Source: Spongiibacter sp. IMCC21906 (GTDB taxonomy: Bacteria > Pseudomonadota > Gammaproteobacteria > Pseudomonadales > Spongiibacteraceae). From it: a stretch of 64,000 nucleotides of DNA. A model generated the notes under the pieces. That model did not search any database, had not been told where the DNA came from, and saw nothing but the letters and a program-made list of their open reading frames with translations. A program made the position numbers and the translations under genes. The stretch spans positions 2,908,501 to 2,972,500 of the forward strand of contig NZ_CP011477.1 of NCBI RefSeq assembly GCF_001010805.1, given 5' to 3'. Positions 42,604 to 53,386 of the stretch are shown here, in pieces (the stretch's first letter is position 1; each line of letters begins with the position of its first letter).

Positions 42604-43278
42604 TTAGCGCGAATGGACCTGACGATGAAGGATGCTGGAAAATTCCTCCATGAAGGTCTCATATTTACCGGCGTAAGAATCCACCCGAGAAGAAAAGCGG
42701 TTATACGAAACCACCGCAGGAATAGCGGCAATCAGACCCATTGCCGTGGCGACCAACGCCTCAGAAATACCCGGTGCAACCGTTGCCAAAGTAGCCTGTT
42801 GAACCTGACCTAAACCGTGGAAAGACCCCATAATTCCCCATACCGTACCTAACAGGCCGACGTAGGGACTGGTGGAGCCCACGGTTGCCAAGAATGGAAG
42901 GTTACTTTCCATTGCTTCTTCTTCGCGTGACAACGCCACCCGCATGGCCCGTTGACAGCCTTCCATCATCGCGTCATTGTCGATGCGCTTTTTTGCCATT
43001 CGGGTAAATTCTTTAAAGCCGGCACGAAATACAGACTCCATCCCCATTGCCGACTGGGCTGTGTCGCTGCCCTCGTTGTACATGGTATTAAGATCCACCC
43101 CCGACCAGAAGCGTGATTCAAAACGCTGCATTTCCCGGTCAGCCAGGTTGAAATACATTACCCGCTGGGCAATGACATACCAGGACACCACTGATGCCAA
43201 TAGCAACACCAGCATAATCAGCTGTACAAATAAGCTGGCCTGGCTTACCAATTGCCAAATGGAAAGCTCTTGTCCCAC
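42604..43278 (-). CDS. tolQ: Tol-Pal system protein TolQ
   Basis: A 224-residue MotA/TolQ/ExbB proton channel with three transmembrane helices: about residues 16-36 (LFVQLIMLVLLLASVVSWYV), 130-155 and 168-190. The signature LLGTVWGIMGSFHGLG in the second helix and GISEALVATAMGLIAAIPAV in the third line the channel. It starts with GTG (43276-43278), 3 bp after ybgC, so its translation is probably coupled. No anomaly beyond the GTG start. Confidence 0.97.
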   Translation of the reverse strand: MGQELSIWQLVSQASLFVQLIMLVLLLASVVSWYVIAQRVMYFNLADREMQRFESRFWSGVDLNTMYNEGSDTAQSAMGMESVFRAGFKEFTRMAKKRIDNDAMMEGCQRAMRVALSREEEAMESNLPFLATVGSTSPYVGLLGTVWGIMGSFHGLGQVQQATLATVAPGISEALVATAMGLIAAIPAVVSYNRFSSRVDSYAGKYETFMEEFSSILHRQVHSR

Positions 43279-43281
43279 GTT

Positions 43282-43695
43282 TCAACTCCCTTTTTCTGAT
43301 GATTCCGCAAGCGCGGTTAATAGTGTTTCTGGAATTCGCTTGGGCTTATGGGATACTCGATCCACACAGGCAACTTGCACCTTGGCCGTAAATAGCTTTG
43401 TTCCATCGCGATAAATATCTTGCTCAAACTCAAGACGGACTCTGGCGACAGTTGTTACGGTAGCTGTGACCACCAATTCGTCATCCAGTTTAGCCGCATG
43501 TAAATATTTAACAGTCATACCACTGACGACAAACATCAGTGCGTCATCAAATATCGCCGCTTTATCAAAGCCCAACGCCCTAAAACACTCTGTACGCGCG
43601 CGCTCAATAAACTTTAGATAATTGACATAATAAACAATACCGCCAGCGTCGGTGTCTTCAATATAAACCCGAACAGGAAACTGAAATACACTCAA
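43282..43695 (-). CDS. ybgC: Tol-Pal-associated acyl-CoA thioesterase YbgC
   Basis: A 137-residue hotdog-fold 4-hydroxybenzoyl-CoA-thioesterase-like protein. The active-site Asp is in [21 protein letters not shown]. It hydrolyses short or medium acyl-CoA or acyl-ACP. The start is a TTG that overlaps the ruvB stop codon by 4 bp (TTGA), so it depends on ruvB translation. It continues the gene order ruvB-ybgC-tolQRAB-pal common to gammaproteobacteria. Confidence 0.94.
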   Translation of the reverse strand: MSVFQFPVRVYIEDTDAGGIVYYVNYLKFIERARTECFRALGFDKAAIFDDALMFVVSGMTVKYLHAAKLDDELVVTATVTTVARVRLEFEQDIYRDGTKLFTAKVQVACVDRVSHKPKRIPETLLTALAESSEKGS

Positions 43696-44756
43696 AATAG
43701 CGTTCCTGACTCATTGTTACTGTCGCTTTCAGCAGCTTGATCTACGCCTTTCCCTAGCGAGTCTAAGCCAAAATGACGATACGCGTTATTGGTCACCACA
43801 CGCCCTCTTGGGGTGCGCATAATAAAGCCTTGCTGAATCAAGAAAGGCTCCAATACATCTTCAATCGTGCCCCGCTCCTCACTGATGGCCGCTGCCAAAC
43901 TATCTATCCCCACAGGGCCACCATCAAATTTCTCAATCATAGTCAGCAGCAACCGGCGGTCAAGATGATCAAAGCCACTACTATCGACACTGAGCATATT
44001 CAAAGCTCGGTCCGCAATATCCGCGTTAATTGTGCCGTTGCCCTTCACTTCAGCATAATCTCTCACCCGGCGCAGCAAGCGGTTGGCAATGCGTGGCGTT
44101 CCCCGCGAACGGCGGGCAATTTCCAGGGCTCCAGCTTTATCCAGTGGCATCCCCAGTATTGATGCGGAGCGGCTGACGATGGTAGCCAAGTCTTCAACAC
44201 CATAAAACTCAAGTCGCTGAACAATGCCAAAACGATCACGTAGTGGCGACGTTAATAAACCAGCTCGGGTAGTAGCGCCCACTAAGGTAAAGGGTGGCAA
44301 GTCCAGTTTAATTGACCGAGCAGCCGGACCTTCACCAATCATAATATCCAGCTGGTAATCTTCCATTGCCGGATAGAGCACCTCTTCGATATGAGGGCTC
44401 AAGCGATGAATTTCATCAATAAACAGAACATCGCCAGCTTCGAGGTTGGTCATTAACGCCGCCAAGTCACCGGCTTTTTCCAACACCGGACCAGAGGTCG
44501 TTTTCAGCGAGACTTGCATTTCATTGGCAAGAATATTGGCAAGGGTAGTTTTGCCCAATCCGGGAGGGCCAAAAATCAAGGTGTGATCTAAGGGTTCGCC
44601 TCGACCCCGGGCAGCGCTGACAAAAATCTCCATTTGCTCACGCACAACCGGTTGACCAATATAGTCGCTCAGGGCTTTAGGTCGAATCGCCCTGTCGTAG
44701 CGCTCCTCACCAGTTTCAGTGACATCTGCAGCCACCAGGCGATCAACTTCTATCAT
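43692..44756 (-). CDS. ruvB: Holliday junction branch-migration helicase subunit RuvB
   Basis: A 354-residue AAA+ ATPase that drives branch migration of Holliday junctions with RuvA. Walker A is [11 protein letters not shown], Walker [11 protein letters not shown], sensor 1 [20 protein letters not shown] with the Arg finger, and the C-terminal winged helix includes [18 protein letters not shown]-terminal [11 protein letters not shown] is typical. It lies 16 bp after ruvA. The last ~18 residues are an unconserved polar tail. Confidence 0.98.
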   Translation of the reverse strand: MIEVDRLVAADVTETGEERYDRAIRPKALSDYIGQPVVREQMEIFVSAARGRGEPLDHTLIFGPPGLGKTTLANILANEMQVSLKTTSGPVLEKAGDLAALMTNLEAGDVLFIDEIHRLSPHIEEVLYPAMEDYQLDIMIGEGPAARSIKLDLPPFTLVGATTRAGLLTSPLRDRFGIVQRLEFYGVEDLATIVSRSASILGMPLDKAGALEIARRSRGTPRIANRLLRRVRDYAEVKGNGTINADIADRALNMLSVDSSGFDHLDRRLLLTMIEKFDGGPVGIDSLAAAISEERGTIEDVLEPFLIQQGFIMRTPRGRVVTNNAYRHFGLDSLGKGVDQAAESDSNNESGTLF

Positions 44757-44772
44757 TTTCTTTATCCGGAAA

Positions 44773-45369
44773 TTAGCGGATCATATTTTTTAGGGCGGCG
44801 CGAATCAGCTCTTCACTGTTCAAGCCGTCAGTCGCAAGCGCATTGATTGCCTTGCTGGCTTCTTGGGGCTTGTAGCCCAAGGCAACCAGCGCGGCTTCCG
44901 CTTCGGCAATATAATTGTTCACCGTGGGCACTGGACTGCCACCGTCGCTCAATGCTGAAGGCTCCCACGCTTTTAGCTTGTCGCGCATTTCCATCACCAG
45001 ACGCTCGGCGGTTTTTTTGCCCACCCCCGGCAGTTTTACCAGTGCGGCGGTATCACCACTGCGCACACAGCGTACAAAATCATCGCTATCAATACCGGAC
45101 ATCACGGTTAGCGCCAACTTGGGGCCAACGCCATTGACCTTGATCAGGTCTCGAAATAAAGCTCGAGACGCCGTATCAGCAAAGCCGAACAATATTTGTG
45201 CATCTTCCCGAACTATAAACTGGGTGTAAAGGCTCACCTCTTGCCCCACTGGCGGCAGACTATAAAGGGTGGTCATTGGCACCAGCACTTCGTAACCCAG
45301 CCCGTTGACATCAATAAGTATTTCGGGAGCCTGCTTCTCCAGCAGTATTCCCCGCAATCGTCCAATCAT
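44773..45369 (-). CDS. ruvA: Holliday junction branch-migration subunit RuvA
   Basis: A 198-residue protein that binds four-way junctions as a tetramer. The OB-fold ([20 protein letters not shown]) is followed by two helix-hairpin-helix motifs ([13 protein letters not shown] and [16 protein letters not shown]). A linker leads to the C-terminal helical domain ([19 protein letters not shown]) that contacts RuvB. 18 bp after ruvC and 16 bp before ruvB. No anomalies. Confidence 0.98.
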   Translation of the reverse strand: MIGRLRGILLEKQAPEILIDVNGLGYEVLVPMTTLYSLPPVGQEVSLYTQFIVREDAQILFGFADTASRALFRDLIKVNGVGPKLALTVMSGIDSDDFVRCVRSGDTAALVKLPGVGKKTAERLVMEMRDKLKAWEPSALSDGGSPVPTVNNYIAEAEAALVALGYKPQEASKAINALATDGLNSEELIRAALKNMIR

Positions 45370-45387
45370 AATTATCCTGAGTTACTG

Positions 45388-45915
45388 TTATTTCAATCTG
45401 CCCCGGCGCATTCGACCTTCCGTGGGCAGCATCGTCATTTTCGCTAAACCGCTTTGGGCATTAGCATGACAAATAGCTGCGGCGAGTGCATCCGCCGCAT
45501 CTTCTTGTGGCACGGCGGGTAACGCCAATAAAATACGCACCATTTCTTGCACTTGTTCTTTGGTGGCCGCACCACTGCCGACAACCGCTTTTTTTATTTG
45601 CCGAGCCGTATATTCCGCCACAGCCAAATCACGACTCACACAGGCGACCACTGCCGCACCTCTGGCCTGTCCCAGCTTTAACGCCGAGCCCGCGCTCTTG
45701 GCCATAAACACTTCTTCCACCACCGCCTGATCCGGGGCAAATTCATCAATAATCGTATTCAGGCTTTTGAAGATAATATCCAGGCGCGGGGGCAAGGCCC
45801 CTTGAGGTAAGCGAATAACGCCGCTACTTAAATAACGGTGACGAGTCCCGTCGCTCTCAATAAGCCCAAAGCCTGTTTTCTGTGAACCTGGGTCGACGCC
45901 CAAGATGATGGTCAT
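45388..45915 (-). CDS. ruvC: Holliday junction resolvase RuvC
   Basis: A 175-residue endonuclease that nicks Holliday junctions symmetrically, with an RNase H fold. Asp7 in GVDPGSQKTGFG, Glu in VVEEVFMAK and the C-terminal DAADALAAAICHA supply the four acidic metal ligands. Normal length. It opens the ruvCAB operon, separated by 275 bp from yebC upstream; the promoter is presumably in that gap. Confidence 0.97.
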   Translation of the reverse strand: MTIILGVDPGSQKTGFGLIESDGTRHRYLSSGVIRLPQGALPPRLDIIFKSLNTIIDEFAPDQAVVEEVFMAKSAGSALKLGQARGAAVVACVSRDLAVAEYTARQIKKAVVGSGAATKEQVQEMVRILLALPAVPQEDAADALAAAICHANAQSGLAKMTMLPTEGRMRRGRLK

Positions 45916-46190
45916 AGTCTGCCTCTAGGGCTTACGCATTTACGTTGCAATCCGCTTTCGCACCGTCGATCGCACAACTATATCAGCGCTCAACAACAAA
46001 ATGATGAGCCTTTAGGGCAAACACCCTACCTGCTACAACGCGACATAATACTCAGGGACACAGCCCATTTTACGGGGCTATTATGCACAGAATGACAGCG
46101 ATAAAGACACGACTAGACAGGGGACTGAGAAAATAATTTATTAACACAGGGCTCGCCAATCGACCCCGCCCCGCCGGCTGGAAAAGCGGC

Positions 46191-46943
46191 CTAATTTTGA
46201 TTTAGCGCGTCAAAAATGTCTTCCGGGATATCGGCATTGGTATAGACGTTTTGCACGTCATCTAAATCCTCAAGCATATCAATAAGGCCGAGGATATTTT
46301 CAGCGCCAGCCAGGTCCAGTTCCACCGTGGTAGCGGGCAGCATCGCGACCGCGGCACTTTCATGCTCGAAACCTGCCGAGACCATTGTTTCTTTTATTTC
46401 CAGAAAATCTTCCCAAGGCGTTAATAGTTCAAGGCTGCCATCCGCATGATTAATCAGGTCTTCGCCGCCCGCCTCCAGGGCTACCTCCATAATCTGCTCT
46501 TCGTCGCTGCCAACGGGGTAAAATATCTGCCCCCGCCGACTAAACAAATACGCGACCGAACCATCTGTGCCAAGGTTGCCGCCACGTTTACTAAACGCAT
46601 GACGAACTTCGGCAACGGTGCGATTGCGGTTATCGGTCATGCACTCAAGCAACACCGCCACGCCGCCATTGCCATAGCCTTCATAGGTGACTTCTTCGTA
46701 ATTATCGCCATCCGCATTACCCACGCCTCGAGCAATAGCTTTATCGATGGTATCGCGTTTCATATTGGCGCCCAGCGCCTTATCCATCACCGCCCGTAAA
46801 CGCGGGTTATCTTCAGGCGCGGGGCCGCCCTCTCGGGCAGCAACCACGATTTCGCGGATAATTTTAGTGAAGATTTTGCCGCGCTTGGCGTCTTGTGCGG
46901 CTTTACGGTGTTTGATGTTGGCCCATTTACTGTGTCCGGCCAT
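46191..46943 (-). CDS. yebC: YebC/PmpR family transcription/translation regulator
   Basis: A 250-residue protein of the TACO1/YebC family. The N-terminal [21 protein letters not shown] block and [21 protein letters not shown] are diagnostic. Members regulate transcription (PmpR) or ease ribosome stalling at proline-rich sites. The 250-residue length and three-domain layout are normal. It follows aspS by 54 bp and precedes ruvC by 275 bp, an order conserved in gammaproteobacteria. Confidence 0.97.
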   Translation of the reverse strand: MAGHSKWANIKHRKAAQDAKRGKIFTKIIREIVVAAREGGPAPEDNPRLRAVMDKALGANMKRDTIDKAIARGVGNADGDNYEEVTYEGYGNGGVAVLLECMTDNRNRTVAEVRHAFSKRGGNLGTDGSVAYLFSRRGQIFYPVGSDEEQIMEVALEAGGEDLINHADGSLELLTPWEDFLEIKETMVSAGFEHESAAVAMLPATTVELDLAGAENILGLIDMLEDLDDVQNVYTNADIPEDIFDALNQN

Positions 46944-46997
46944 AAATCGCTCCCGTTACAGGCAAGCAGCGCCCGACAGAGCGGGCGCTGTATTCAT

Positions 46998-48767
46998 TTA
47001 CTCTTCTATTTTACGAACACGAATATTCAGCTCAGTCAGCTGCTTACTCTCTACTGACGCTGGCGCGTCGGTCATCACACAAGCGGCACTTTGAGTTTTA
47101 GGAAAGGCAATAACATCCCGGATGGACTTCGCACCCGTCATCAACATGACCAAGCGATCCAAACCAAAGGCCAAGCCACCGTGCGGCGGTGCGCCATATT
47201 TCAAGGCATCCAGCAAGAAGCCAAACTTCTCGTCGGCTTCCTCTTGACCAATACCTAACAGGCGAAATACCGCTTGCTGCATATCTTGACGGTGGATACG
47301 AACCGAGCCACCGCCTAATTCAGTGCCATTGAGCACCATATCGTAGGCGATAGACAGAGCCTCACCTGGTGAAGATTCTAATTCTTCGCTTGTACACGCC
47401 GGTGCGGTAAAGGGATGGTGCAGCGCCGTCCAGCCGCCTTTGTCATCCTCTTCAAACATCGGGAAGTCCACCACCCATAATGGTGCCCACTGGGAGGTGT
47501 AAAGATTGAGGTCTTCACCCAACTTGCAACGCAGTGCACCCAAGGCTTCATTCACCACTTTCGTGCTATCGGCACCAAAGAAAATCAGATCGCCATCTGC
47601 GGCAGCCACCCGCTCAAGAATCGCAGCACGAACCGGCTCCGGCAAAAACTTAACAATTGGCGACTGCAGGCCATTTTCCAAATCAGCTTTATCGTTAACC
47701 TTGATATAGGCCAGCCCTTTGGCGCCATAAATGCTGACAAACTTGGTGTAGGCGTCAATCTGCTTGCGGGTGAGGGCCGCATTACCACCGGGGACTTTTA
47801 ACGCCGCAACACGACCTTTGGGGTCTTTCGCCGGACCGGAGAACACCTTGAACTCCACTTCTGTCATCAAATCGCCCACGTCCACGATCTCTAGCGGAAT
47901 ACGCAAATCAGGCTTGTCACTGCCAAACCGAGACATCGCTTCGGCGTAAGCCATACGAGGAAACTCGCCCAAGTCCAGATCCATCACTTCAGCAAAGAGT
48001 TTGCGGATCATGTTCTCGGTCACCGCCATAATCTCCTTGTCGTCCATAAAGGAGGTTTCAATATCGATCTGGGTGAACTCTGGCTGGCGGTCTGCCCGCA
48101 GGTCTTCGTCCCGGAAACATTTGGCAATTTGATAGTAGCGGTCAAACCCCGAGACCATGAGCAACTGCTTAAACAGCTGGGGCGACTGGGGCAGCGCAAA
48201 AAACTTACCCGCATGGGTACGGCTGGGAACCAAATAGTCCCGGGCACCTTCTGGGGTAGTTTTGGTCAAGATCGGCGTTTCAATATCCAAAAACCCCTGC
48301 TCGTCCAAATAGCGGCGCAACACGGAAGTAATGCGAGCACGCAAGCGCAGCTTGTCAGCAATTTGCGGGCGACGTAGATCCAAGTAGCGGTAGCGCAAAC
48401 GAACGTCTTCACCGACTTCAGTATGATCATCCAACTGGAATGGCGGCGTAGCAGCTTCGTTCAAAATCTCTAATTCTTTGCCCAAGACTTCAATTTCGCC
48501 AGTGGGCATATTCGAGTTCACGGTAGCCGCATCACGGGCCCGCACTCGACCACGAATTTTCAGTACAAACTCGCTACGAACCTTATCTGCCAGCGCAAAC
48601 GAGGCTTCGGTATCAGGATCAAACACCACCTGCACAATCCCTTCGCGGTCTCTCATATCCAAAAAGATCACGCCCCCGTGATCCCGGCGACGGTCAACCC
48701 ATCCACACAGGGTGACTTCTTGGTCGATAAACGCCGTGGTTAGGCTACCGCAATAATGGCTGCGCAT
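46998..48767 (-). CDS. aspS: Aspartyl-tRNA synthetase
   Basis: A 589-residue class II synthetase charging tRNA-Asp. It has an N-terminal OB-fold anticodon domain ([26 protein letters not shown]), class II motif 2 ([21 protein letters not shown]) and motif 3 ([20 protein letters not shown]), and the bacterial GAD insertion (about residues 290-410). The end [16 protein letters not shown] resembles nondiscriminating and discriminating bacterial enzymes alike, so I cannot tell whether it also charges tRNA-Asn. 34 bp downstream of the FmdB-type gene. Confidence 0.98.
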   Translation of the reverse strand: MRSHYCGSLTTAFIDQEVTLCGWVDRRRDHGGVIFLDMRDREGIVQVVFDPDTEASFALADKVRSEFVLKIRGRVRARDAATVNSNMPTGEIEVLGKELEILNEAATPPFQLDDHTEVGEDVRLRYRYLDLRRPQIADKLRLRARITSVLRRYLDEQGFLDIETPILTKTTPEGARDYLVPSRTHAGKFFALPQSPQLFKQLLMVSGFDRYYQIAKCFRDEDLRADRQPEFTQIDIETSFMDDKEIMAVTENMIRKLFAEVMDLDLGEFPRMAYAEAMSRFGSDKPDLRIPLEIVDVGDLMTEVEFKVFSGPAKDPKGRVAALKVPGGNAALTRKQIDAYTKFVSIYGAKGLAYIKVNDKADLENGLQSPIVKFLPEPVRAAILERVAAADGDLIFFGADSTKVVNEALGALRCKLGEDLNLYTSQWAPLWVVDFPMFEEDDKGGWTALHHPFTAPACTSEELESSPGEALSIAYDMVLNGTELGGGSVRIHRQDMQQAVFRLLGIGQEEADEKFGFLLDALKYGAPPHGGLAFGLDRLVMLMTGAKSIRDVIAFPKTQSAACVMTDAPASVESKQLTELNIRVRKIEE

Positions 48768-48801
48768 TTATTTAATTCTCGCTGTATCAAGTTTGCTTTA
48801 A

Positions 48802-49086
48802 TTAATCTGCTGTCGAAGGCGCACTTTTCGCGGCCCCACCAGCACTATCAGAAGAAGCACCGCCAGAAGACTTACCATCCCCTGCCAGATTTTTCTTTTT
48901 ATCACCGGTCTTAAAATCGGTTTCGTACCAACCACCGCCCTTTAAACGAAAGGCCGCCGCTGAAATTTTCTTCACCAACGTCGGCTTCTGGCATGCCGGA
49001 CAATCGATCAGGGCAGGATCGCTCATTTTTTGCAGCGCTTCCATATCATGACCACAAGACTCACAACCGTACTCATAAATAGGCAT
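48802..49086 (-). CDS. FmdB-family zinc ribbon protein
   Basis: A 94-residue protein with two CxxC knuckles: GCESCGHDMEAL and DCPACQKPTL, which form a rubredoxin-like zinc ribbon; the remainder (KKISAAAFRLKGGGWYETDF) and a Gly/Ser-rich tail are standard for the family. Function is not established; FmdB was named as a regulator in methylotrophs. The ATG at 49086 has GGGAGGATG 6 bp before it; a longer frame to 49107 lacks this advantage. It precedes aspS by 34 bp. Confidence 0.9.
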   Translation of the reverse strand: MPIYEYGCESCGHDMEALQKMSDPALIDCPACQKPTLVKKISAAAFRLKGGGWYETDFKTGDKKKNLAGDGKSSGGASSDSAGGAAKSAPSTAD

Positions 49087-49133
49087 TGGAACATCCTCCC
49101 AATACAAAAAGCCAAGGCAAAGTGGCCACAGGG

Positions 49134-49157
49134 CCGGGAAAAAGGAGCGCGATTATA
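49134..49157 (-). promoter_or_regulatory. Possible promoter of the FmdB-aspS-yebC transcript
   Basis: On the minus strand TATAAT (49152-49157 in plus coordinates) is a perfect -10 hexamer 66-71 bp before the FmdB ATG, though the -35 region (TTTCGA) is weak. A consensus match only; the stated span includes the likely start site. Confidence 0.35.
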
Positions 49158-49220
49158 ACGCAAAGCGGCGGAGTCGAAAAACGTCTACGAAAAAAAGAAG
49201 GGGCAAAACGATGGAGAGAG

Positions 49221-49254
49221 CGGATTACCGGGCGCTAAGCGGCCCGATAATCCG
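49221..49254 (-). terminator. Hairpin terminator of the HU-like gene
   Basis: CGGATTA-C-CGGGC (49221-49233) pairs with GCCCG-A-TAATCCG (49242-49254), twelve pairs with one mismatch, starting 14 bp past the stop codon. The tail CTCTCTCC has few T residues. Confidence 0.6.
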
Positions 49255-49267
49255 ATTTAAGACTCGC

Positions 49268-49696
49268 TTAGACAGCGAAATCTTTTAGCTTTTTCAACGG
49301 ACGGACTTTAACCGCAACGCTGGCAGGCTTAGCCTTGAACGTAGTTTCTTCACCCGTAAAGGGGTTAACACCTTTACGGGCTTTAGTTGCAGGCTTTTTA
49401 ACCGTGGTGATTTTCATCAAGCCAGGTATTGTGAATTCGCCCAACGCACGTTTTTTGATACTGCGCTGAATCAGCACTTCCAGCTCATCCAGCACCGCCG
49501 TAACCTGCTTGCGGCTCAATTCAGTGTTTTCTGCAATTTCAGTAAGAATTTGAGTTTTGGTCATTTTCTCATTGATTGCAGTGGTTTTACGCTTAGGTGC
49601 TGCGGCAGCCGCTTTTGCTTTGGGTGCAGCTTTAGCCTTTGCAGCGGCCTTTTTAGGTGCAGCCTTCTTTTTAGCCGTAGCTTTCTTAATCGCCAT
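49268..49696 (-). CDS. HU-family DNA-binding protein with histone-like Lys/Ala-rich tail
   Basis: A 142-residue nucleoid protein. The first ~40 residues are a Lys/Ala/Pro repeat (KKATAKKKAAPKKAAAKAK) of the histone-H1/AlgP type; residues about 45-142 form an HU/IHF fold (MTKTQILTEIAENTELSRKQ to KGVNPFTGEETTFKAKPASV). The beta-arm GVNPFTGE matches the DNA-intercalating tip of HU. Such proteins add compaction or regulate adhesion and virulence genes in Pseudomonas and Bordetella. It is a single gene with its own hairpin terminator and an AT-rich upstream region. Confidence 0.93.
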   Translation of the reverse strand: MAIKKATAKKKAAPKKAAAKAKAAPKAKAAAAAPKRKTTAINEKMTKTQILTEIAENTELSRKQVTAVLDELEVLIQRSIKKRALGEFTIPGLMKITTVKKPATKARKGVNPFTGEETTFKAKPASVAVKVRPLKKLKDFAV

Positions 49697-49901
49697 ATTC
49701 GTTATTCCTATTTATTTACGCTGAGTGTAAGAATTAGCCCGAAAAAGTAACAGCACTCAGGGCAACCCGTTCTGCAAGAATCACCCAGCAACTAGTGCTA
49801 GCGTGTACATATAGTCCATCAACTACGGCAATACAAGGGTCGGCGCACTAAAACACTACAAAAACCCCTATAAAATGGCAGTATTGTGCAATATTAGCCC
49901 A

Positions 49902-51104
49902 TTAATTTTGTAACAACTGGGCCACAATATGTCGACCTATCGGCAGCGCAGAAGTAGCTGCGGGTGACGGGGCATTACACACATGCAAGCTGTTTACCGT
50001 ACGTATAAAGTGAAAATCCTGCATTAGCTCACCATTAACGCCGACGGCTTGTGCTCTGACGCCTGAGGGGTGAGCAGAGAGATCATCGGCCATAATATCT
50101 GGGCAATAACGCTGCAACAACGCAAGGTAAAGCCCCTTACTATAAGAGTGTGACATCTCTTTCAAGCCTGGTCGCCAGTGCCTTTTCAGCAGCTTCCAAA
50201 AGCCGGCAAAACGCAGCATTTCAACACTATCCGCAAGGCTGACATCGCCGCGATGATAGCCCTCCCTCCGCCAAGCCAAGGCGGCATTGGGTCCAGCTGT
50301 TACTCCACCCTTCACAGCTAAGGTTAAATGCACACCCAAAAATGGAAGACTGGGGTTCGGCACCGGGTAAACGAGATGACTCAGCCAGTTATCACAGCGC
50401 GCAGCCAAGCGATAAAACTCACCTCTAAAAGGAATAATCTGAAAATCGCAGGGCAAACCCATTAGCCGCACCATGCGGTCGGCCATCAACCCTGCACAAC
50501 AAACTAAGTGTCGACAAAAAAGTGAGCGGCTTGCAGTTTCTACTGTGACACCGCCGGCCTCTTCATGTAACGCCTGTACCTCACTTCCCAACTCCAACTC
50601 GCCGCCATCGTTCTGAAACAAAGTTAACAGCATATGGGTAATTTGCCGGTAATCCACCACCGCACTTGCAGGTATTTCTATGGCCCCGGCACCACGCAAA
50701 TACGGCTCCCGCTCACGGAGCTCTGTTGCGCTCAGTCTTGATACCTGCAAGCCATTTTGGCTGGCCCGTTGACGCAAAGCATCCAGGCCCGGCAATTCGC
50801 TTTGGTCTCTGGCGACAATTAATTTGCCGCATTGACGATATTGAATATTGTGACGATCACAGAATGCCAAGGTCTGCTGCCAGCCTTCCTTACAAAACTG
50901 CGCTTTCATGCTGCCCGGCGGGTAATACACTCCCGCATGTACCACGCCGCTATTATGCCCACTCTGATGTTGAGCGGGCTCGGCTTCCTTGTCGAGAATA
51001 AGAATTCGCCAATCAGGCCGCTGCTGCTGAAGCTGCCACGCGGTCGACGCGCCAACAATGCCAGCGCCGATAACAATGGCGTCATAGCTTGCTAGCATCG
51101 ACAC
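49902..51104 (-). CDS. lhgO: L-2-hydroxyglutarate oxidase
   Basis: A 400-residue FAD-dependent oxidoreductase converting L-2-hydroxyglutarate to 2-oxoglutarate, coupled to the quinone pool. The N-terminal dinucleotide fold is VIGAGIVGASTAWQLQQ; HNSGVVHAGVYYPPGSMKAQF and VYPVPNPSLPFLGVHLT are characteristic of LhgO/L2HGDH. A GTG at 51104 has AGGAGGGG six to nine bases upstream, and so is preferred to the ATG at 51098. It is transcribed after the HIT-family gene, 21 bp apart, on the same strand. Confidence 0.93.
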   Translation of the reverse strand: MSMLASYDAIVIGAGIVGASTAWQLQQQRPDWRILILDKEAEPAQHQSGHNSGVVHAGVYYPPGSMKAQFCKEGWQQTLAFCDRHNIQYRQCGKLIVARDQSELPGLDALRQRASQNGLQVSRLSATELREREPYLRGAGAIEIPASAVVDYRQITHMLLTLFQNDGGELELGSEVQALHEEAGGVTVETASRSLFCRHLVCCAGLMADRMVRLMGLPCDFQIIPFRGEFYRLAARCDNWLSHLVYPVPNPSLPFLGVHLTLAVKGGVTAGPNAALAWRREGYHRGDVSLADSVEMLRFAGFWKLLKRHWRPGLKEMSHSYSKGLYLALLQRYCPDIMADDLSAHPSGVRAQAVGVNGELMQDFHFIRTVNSLHVCNAPSPAATSALPIGRHIVAQLLQN

Positions 51105-51125
51105 ATAACCCCTCCTGGCAAAGCA

Positions 51126-51560
51126 TCAACCCGACGCGGCTTGAAAACTGCCATCCATCGCAAGCAGTGCGCCCCGGAGTAACTCTAGTCTCTGGGCTAA
51201 TTGAGATTCGGAATAAGGCGTCGCTGGCAACGCTCCCCATACCGGCTTAGGCCATGCCGGGTCTGCCGCAAAGCGAGCAATGTGATGAATATGCAACTGG
51301 GGCACCATATTTCCCAAGGCAGCAATATTAAGTTTTTCAGCATGAAAATGCTCTTGCAAAACCTGACTGACGATATTGGACTCCTGCCAAAACTGCGCTA
51401 ACTGAGCCTCATCCAATTCACATATTTCCCGCAATCCCTGTTGGCGAGGCACCAAAATCAACCAAGGGTATTGGCTATCGTTCATCAATAAAATCTGGCA
51501 CAAGGGCAACTGCCCTACTGCCAAGCAATCTCTTGCCAAGGTTTTGTCCAAATTAAACAT
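51126..51560 (-). CDS. HIT-family (Ap4A-hydrolase-like) protein
   Basis: A 144-residue member of the histidine triad family from the ATG at 51560 (AAGGGAGAG upstream). The signature [20 protein letters not shown] gives H-x-H-H rather than the canonical H-x-H-x-H, a variant common to this proteobacterial subgroup. Members hydrolyse dinucleoside polyphosphates or nucleoside phosphoramidates. It overlaps no gene and faces proS divergently across about 100 bp; proS and this gene share a promoter region. Confidence 0.9.
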   Translation of the reverse strand: MFNLDKTLARDCLAVGQLPLCQILLMNDSQYPWLILVPRQQGLREICELDEAQLAQFWQESNIVSQVLQEHFHAEKLNIAALGNMVPQLHIHHIARFAADPAWPKPVWGALPATPYSESQLAQRLELLRGALLAMDGSFQAASG

Positions 51561-51661
51561 CGTCTCTCCCTTGCCCTGTACCGCGCTGCAGATCAATCGT
51601 AAAATGCCCGCTGACGCAACATCCCAAAAGTCGTTCTTCAAAAATAGGCATAAACAATACC

Positions 51662-53386
51662 ATGCGCGCCAGCCAGTTCCTTATCGCCACATTAAAAGAA
51701 ACCCCCGCCGATGCGGAGGTCATTAGTCACCAGCTCATGCTTAGGGCGGGAATGATACGCAAGCTCGCATCTGGCCTCTATACTTGGATGCCTATGGGCC
51801 TGAGAGTACTGCGCAAGGTTGAGCGTATCATCCGCGAAGAAATGGACCGCAGTGCCGCCCAAGAGGTCATGATGCCAGTGGTGCAGCCCGCCGAGCTATG
51901 GCAGGAGTCGGGGCGCTGGGAGCAATATGGCGCGGAATTACTGCGGATTTCTGATCGCCATGACCGGGCCTTTTGCCTCGGCCCAACTCACGAAGAAGTC
52001 ATCACCGATCTCATTCGCAACGAAATCAAAAGCTACAAGCAGCTTCCCGCAAATTTTTATCAGATTCAAACCAAATTCAGAGACGAGATTCGTCCACGCT
52101 TTGGGGTTATGCGCTCCAGAGAATTTATAATGAAAGACGCCTACTCTTTCCACAATGACCAAGCGTCGCTGCAACAAACCTACGAGGTCATGCACGGCGC
52201 CTACACCCGCATATTCACCCGGCTGGGCTTGGACTTCCGCCCTGTCATTGCCGACACCGGCTCCATTGGCGGCAGCGGCTCCCATGAATTTCATGTCCTC
52301 GCCTCTTCAGGTGAAGACGACATTGCCTTTTCTGACAGCTCAGACTATGCCGCCAATACCGAAATGGCAGAAGCCCTCGCCCCTGCGGGCGAGCGCCCCA
52401 CGGCGACGGCAGAATTAGAAAAAGTAGCCACCCCCGGCGCTCACAGCATTGACGAAGTAGCAAGCCAGCTCAACTGCCCAAGCAATACCATTCTAAAAAC
52501 CTTAGTGGTTTACAGTGAAGCTGACGAAGACGGCAAGCAGGATTTGATTGCCCTGGTATTAAGAGGTGATCATCAGCTTAATGAAATTAAAGCTGAAAAA
52601 ATCAACGGCGTCGCCAACCCCTTAACCTTTGCCAGCGAAGAAGACATTGATAAAACCCTGTCTTGCAAACCCGGCTCACTGGGGCCAGTAGGCCTGGATA
52701 TTCGCTGTATTATTGACCGCAGCGCTGCGCACTGCAGCGACTTTGTCTGTGGCGCCAATGAAGATGGCTACCACCTGACCGGCGTCAATTGGGAGCGGGA
52801 TGTGGCCGCAGCTGAAATCGCCGATATCCGCAATGTTGTCGAAGGCGACCCCAGCCCTGACGGCAACGGTAGACTACTCATTAAGCGCGGCATTGAAGTG
52901 GGCCACATTTTCCAATTAGGCACAAAATATTCAGAGGCCATGAACGCCACTGTGCTCAACGAAAACGGCAAACAGCAAACCATGACTATGGGCTGTTACG
53001 GCATTGGTGTGACCCGCGTGGTCGCCTCCGCCATCGAGCAAAATCACGATGACAAAGGCATTATCTGGTCCAATAGCATTGCGCCATTCCAAATAGCCAT
53101 TGTGCCCCTTAACTACCAAAAATCAGATGCCGTTAAAGTCCAGTCAGACAAACTCTACGCCCAGCTTTTAGCCAAAGGCTATGACGTGATTCTTGATGAC
53201 CGCAACGAGCGTCCCGGCGTTAAGTTTGCCGACATGGAACTGCTGGGAATTCCCCACCGGATTGTGGTCGGTGACCGAGGCTTAGAGAAAGGACTGCTGG
53301 AATATAAATTTCGCCGAGCAAACGACAATCAAGATGTGGCTATTGACGAGGTTGTGGACTTCATTGATACGCAATTTTCAGCTTAA
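51662..53386 (+). CDS. proS: Prolyl-tRNA synthetase
   Basis: A 574-residue class II synthetase of the bacterial ProS type. Motif 2 is [21 protein letters not shown]; motif 3 is [21 protein letters not shown]; the anticodon domain is at the end ([17 protein letters not shown]). The editing INS domain (about residues 220-400) is present. ATG at 51662 follows AAAAATAGGC with a weak ribosome site; the frame opens just there. Divergent from the HIT gene. Its 3' end overlaps the next gene by 53 bp if that gene starts at 53334. Confidence 0.98.
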   Translation: MRASQFLIATLKETPADAEVISHQLMLRAGMIRKLASGLYTWMPMGLRVLRKVERIIREEMDRSAAQEVMMPVVQPAELWQESGRWEQYGAELLRISDRHDRAFCLGPTHEEVITDLIRNEIKSYKQLPANFYQIQTKFRDEIRPRFGVMRSREFIMKDAYSFHNDQASLQQTYEVMHGAYTRIFTRLGLDFRPVIADTGSIGGSGSHEFHVLASSGEDDIAFSDSSDYAANTEMAEALAPAGERPTATAELEKVATPGAHSIDEVASQLNCPSNTILKTLVVYSEADEDGKQDLIALVLRGDHQLNEIKAEKINGVANPLTFASEEDIDKTLSCKPGSLGPVGLDIRCIIDRSAAHCSDFVCGANEDGYHLTGVNWERDVAAAEIADIRNVVEGDPSPDGNGRLLIKRGIEVGHIFQLGTKYSEAMNATVLNENGKQQTMTMGCYGIGVTRVVASAIEQNHDDKGIIWSNSIAPFQIAIVPLNYQKSDAVKVQSDKLYAQLLAKGYDVILDDRNERPGVKFADMELLGIPHRIVVGDRGLEKGLLEYKFRRANDNQDVAIDEVVDFIDTQFSA

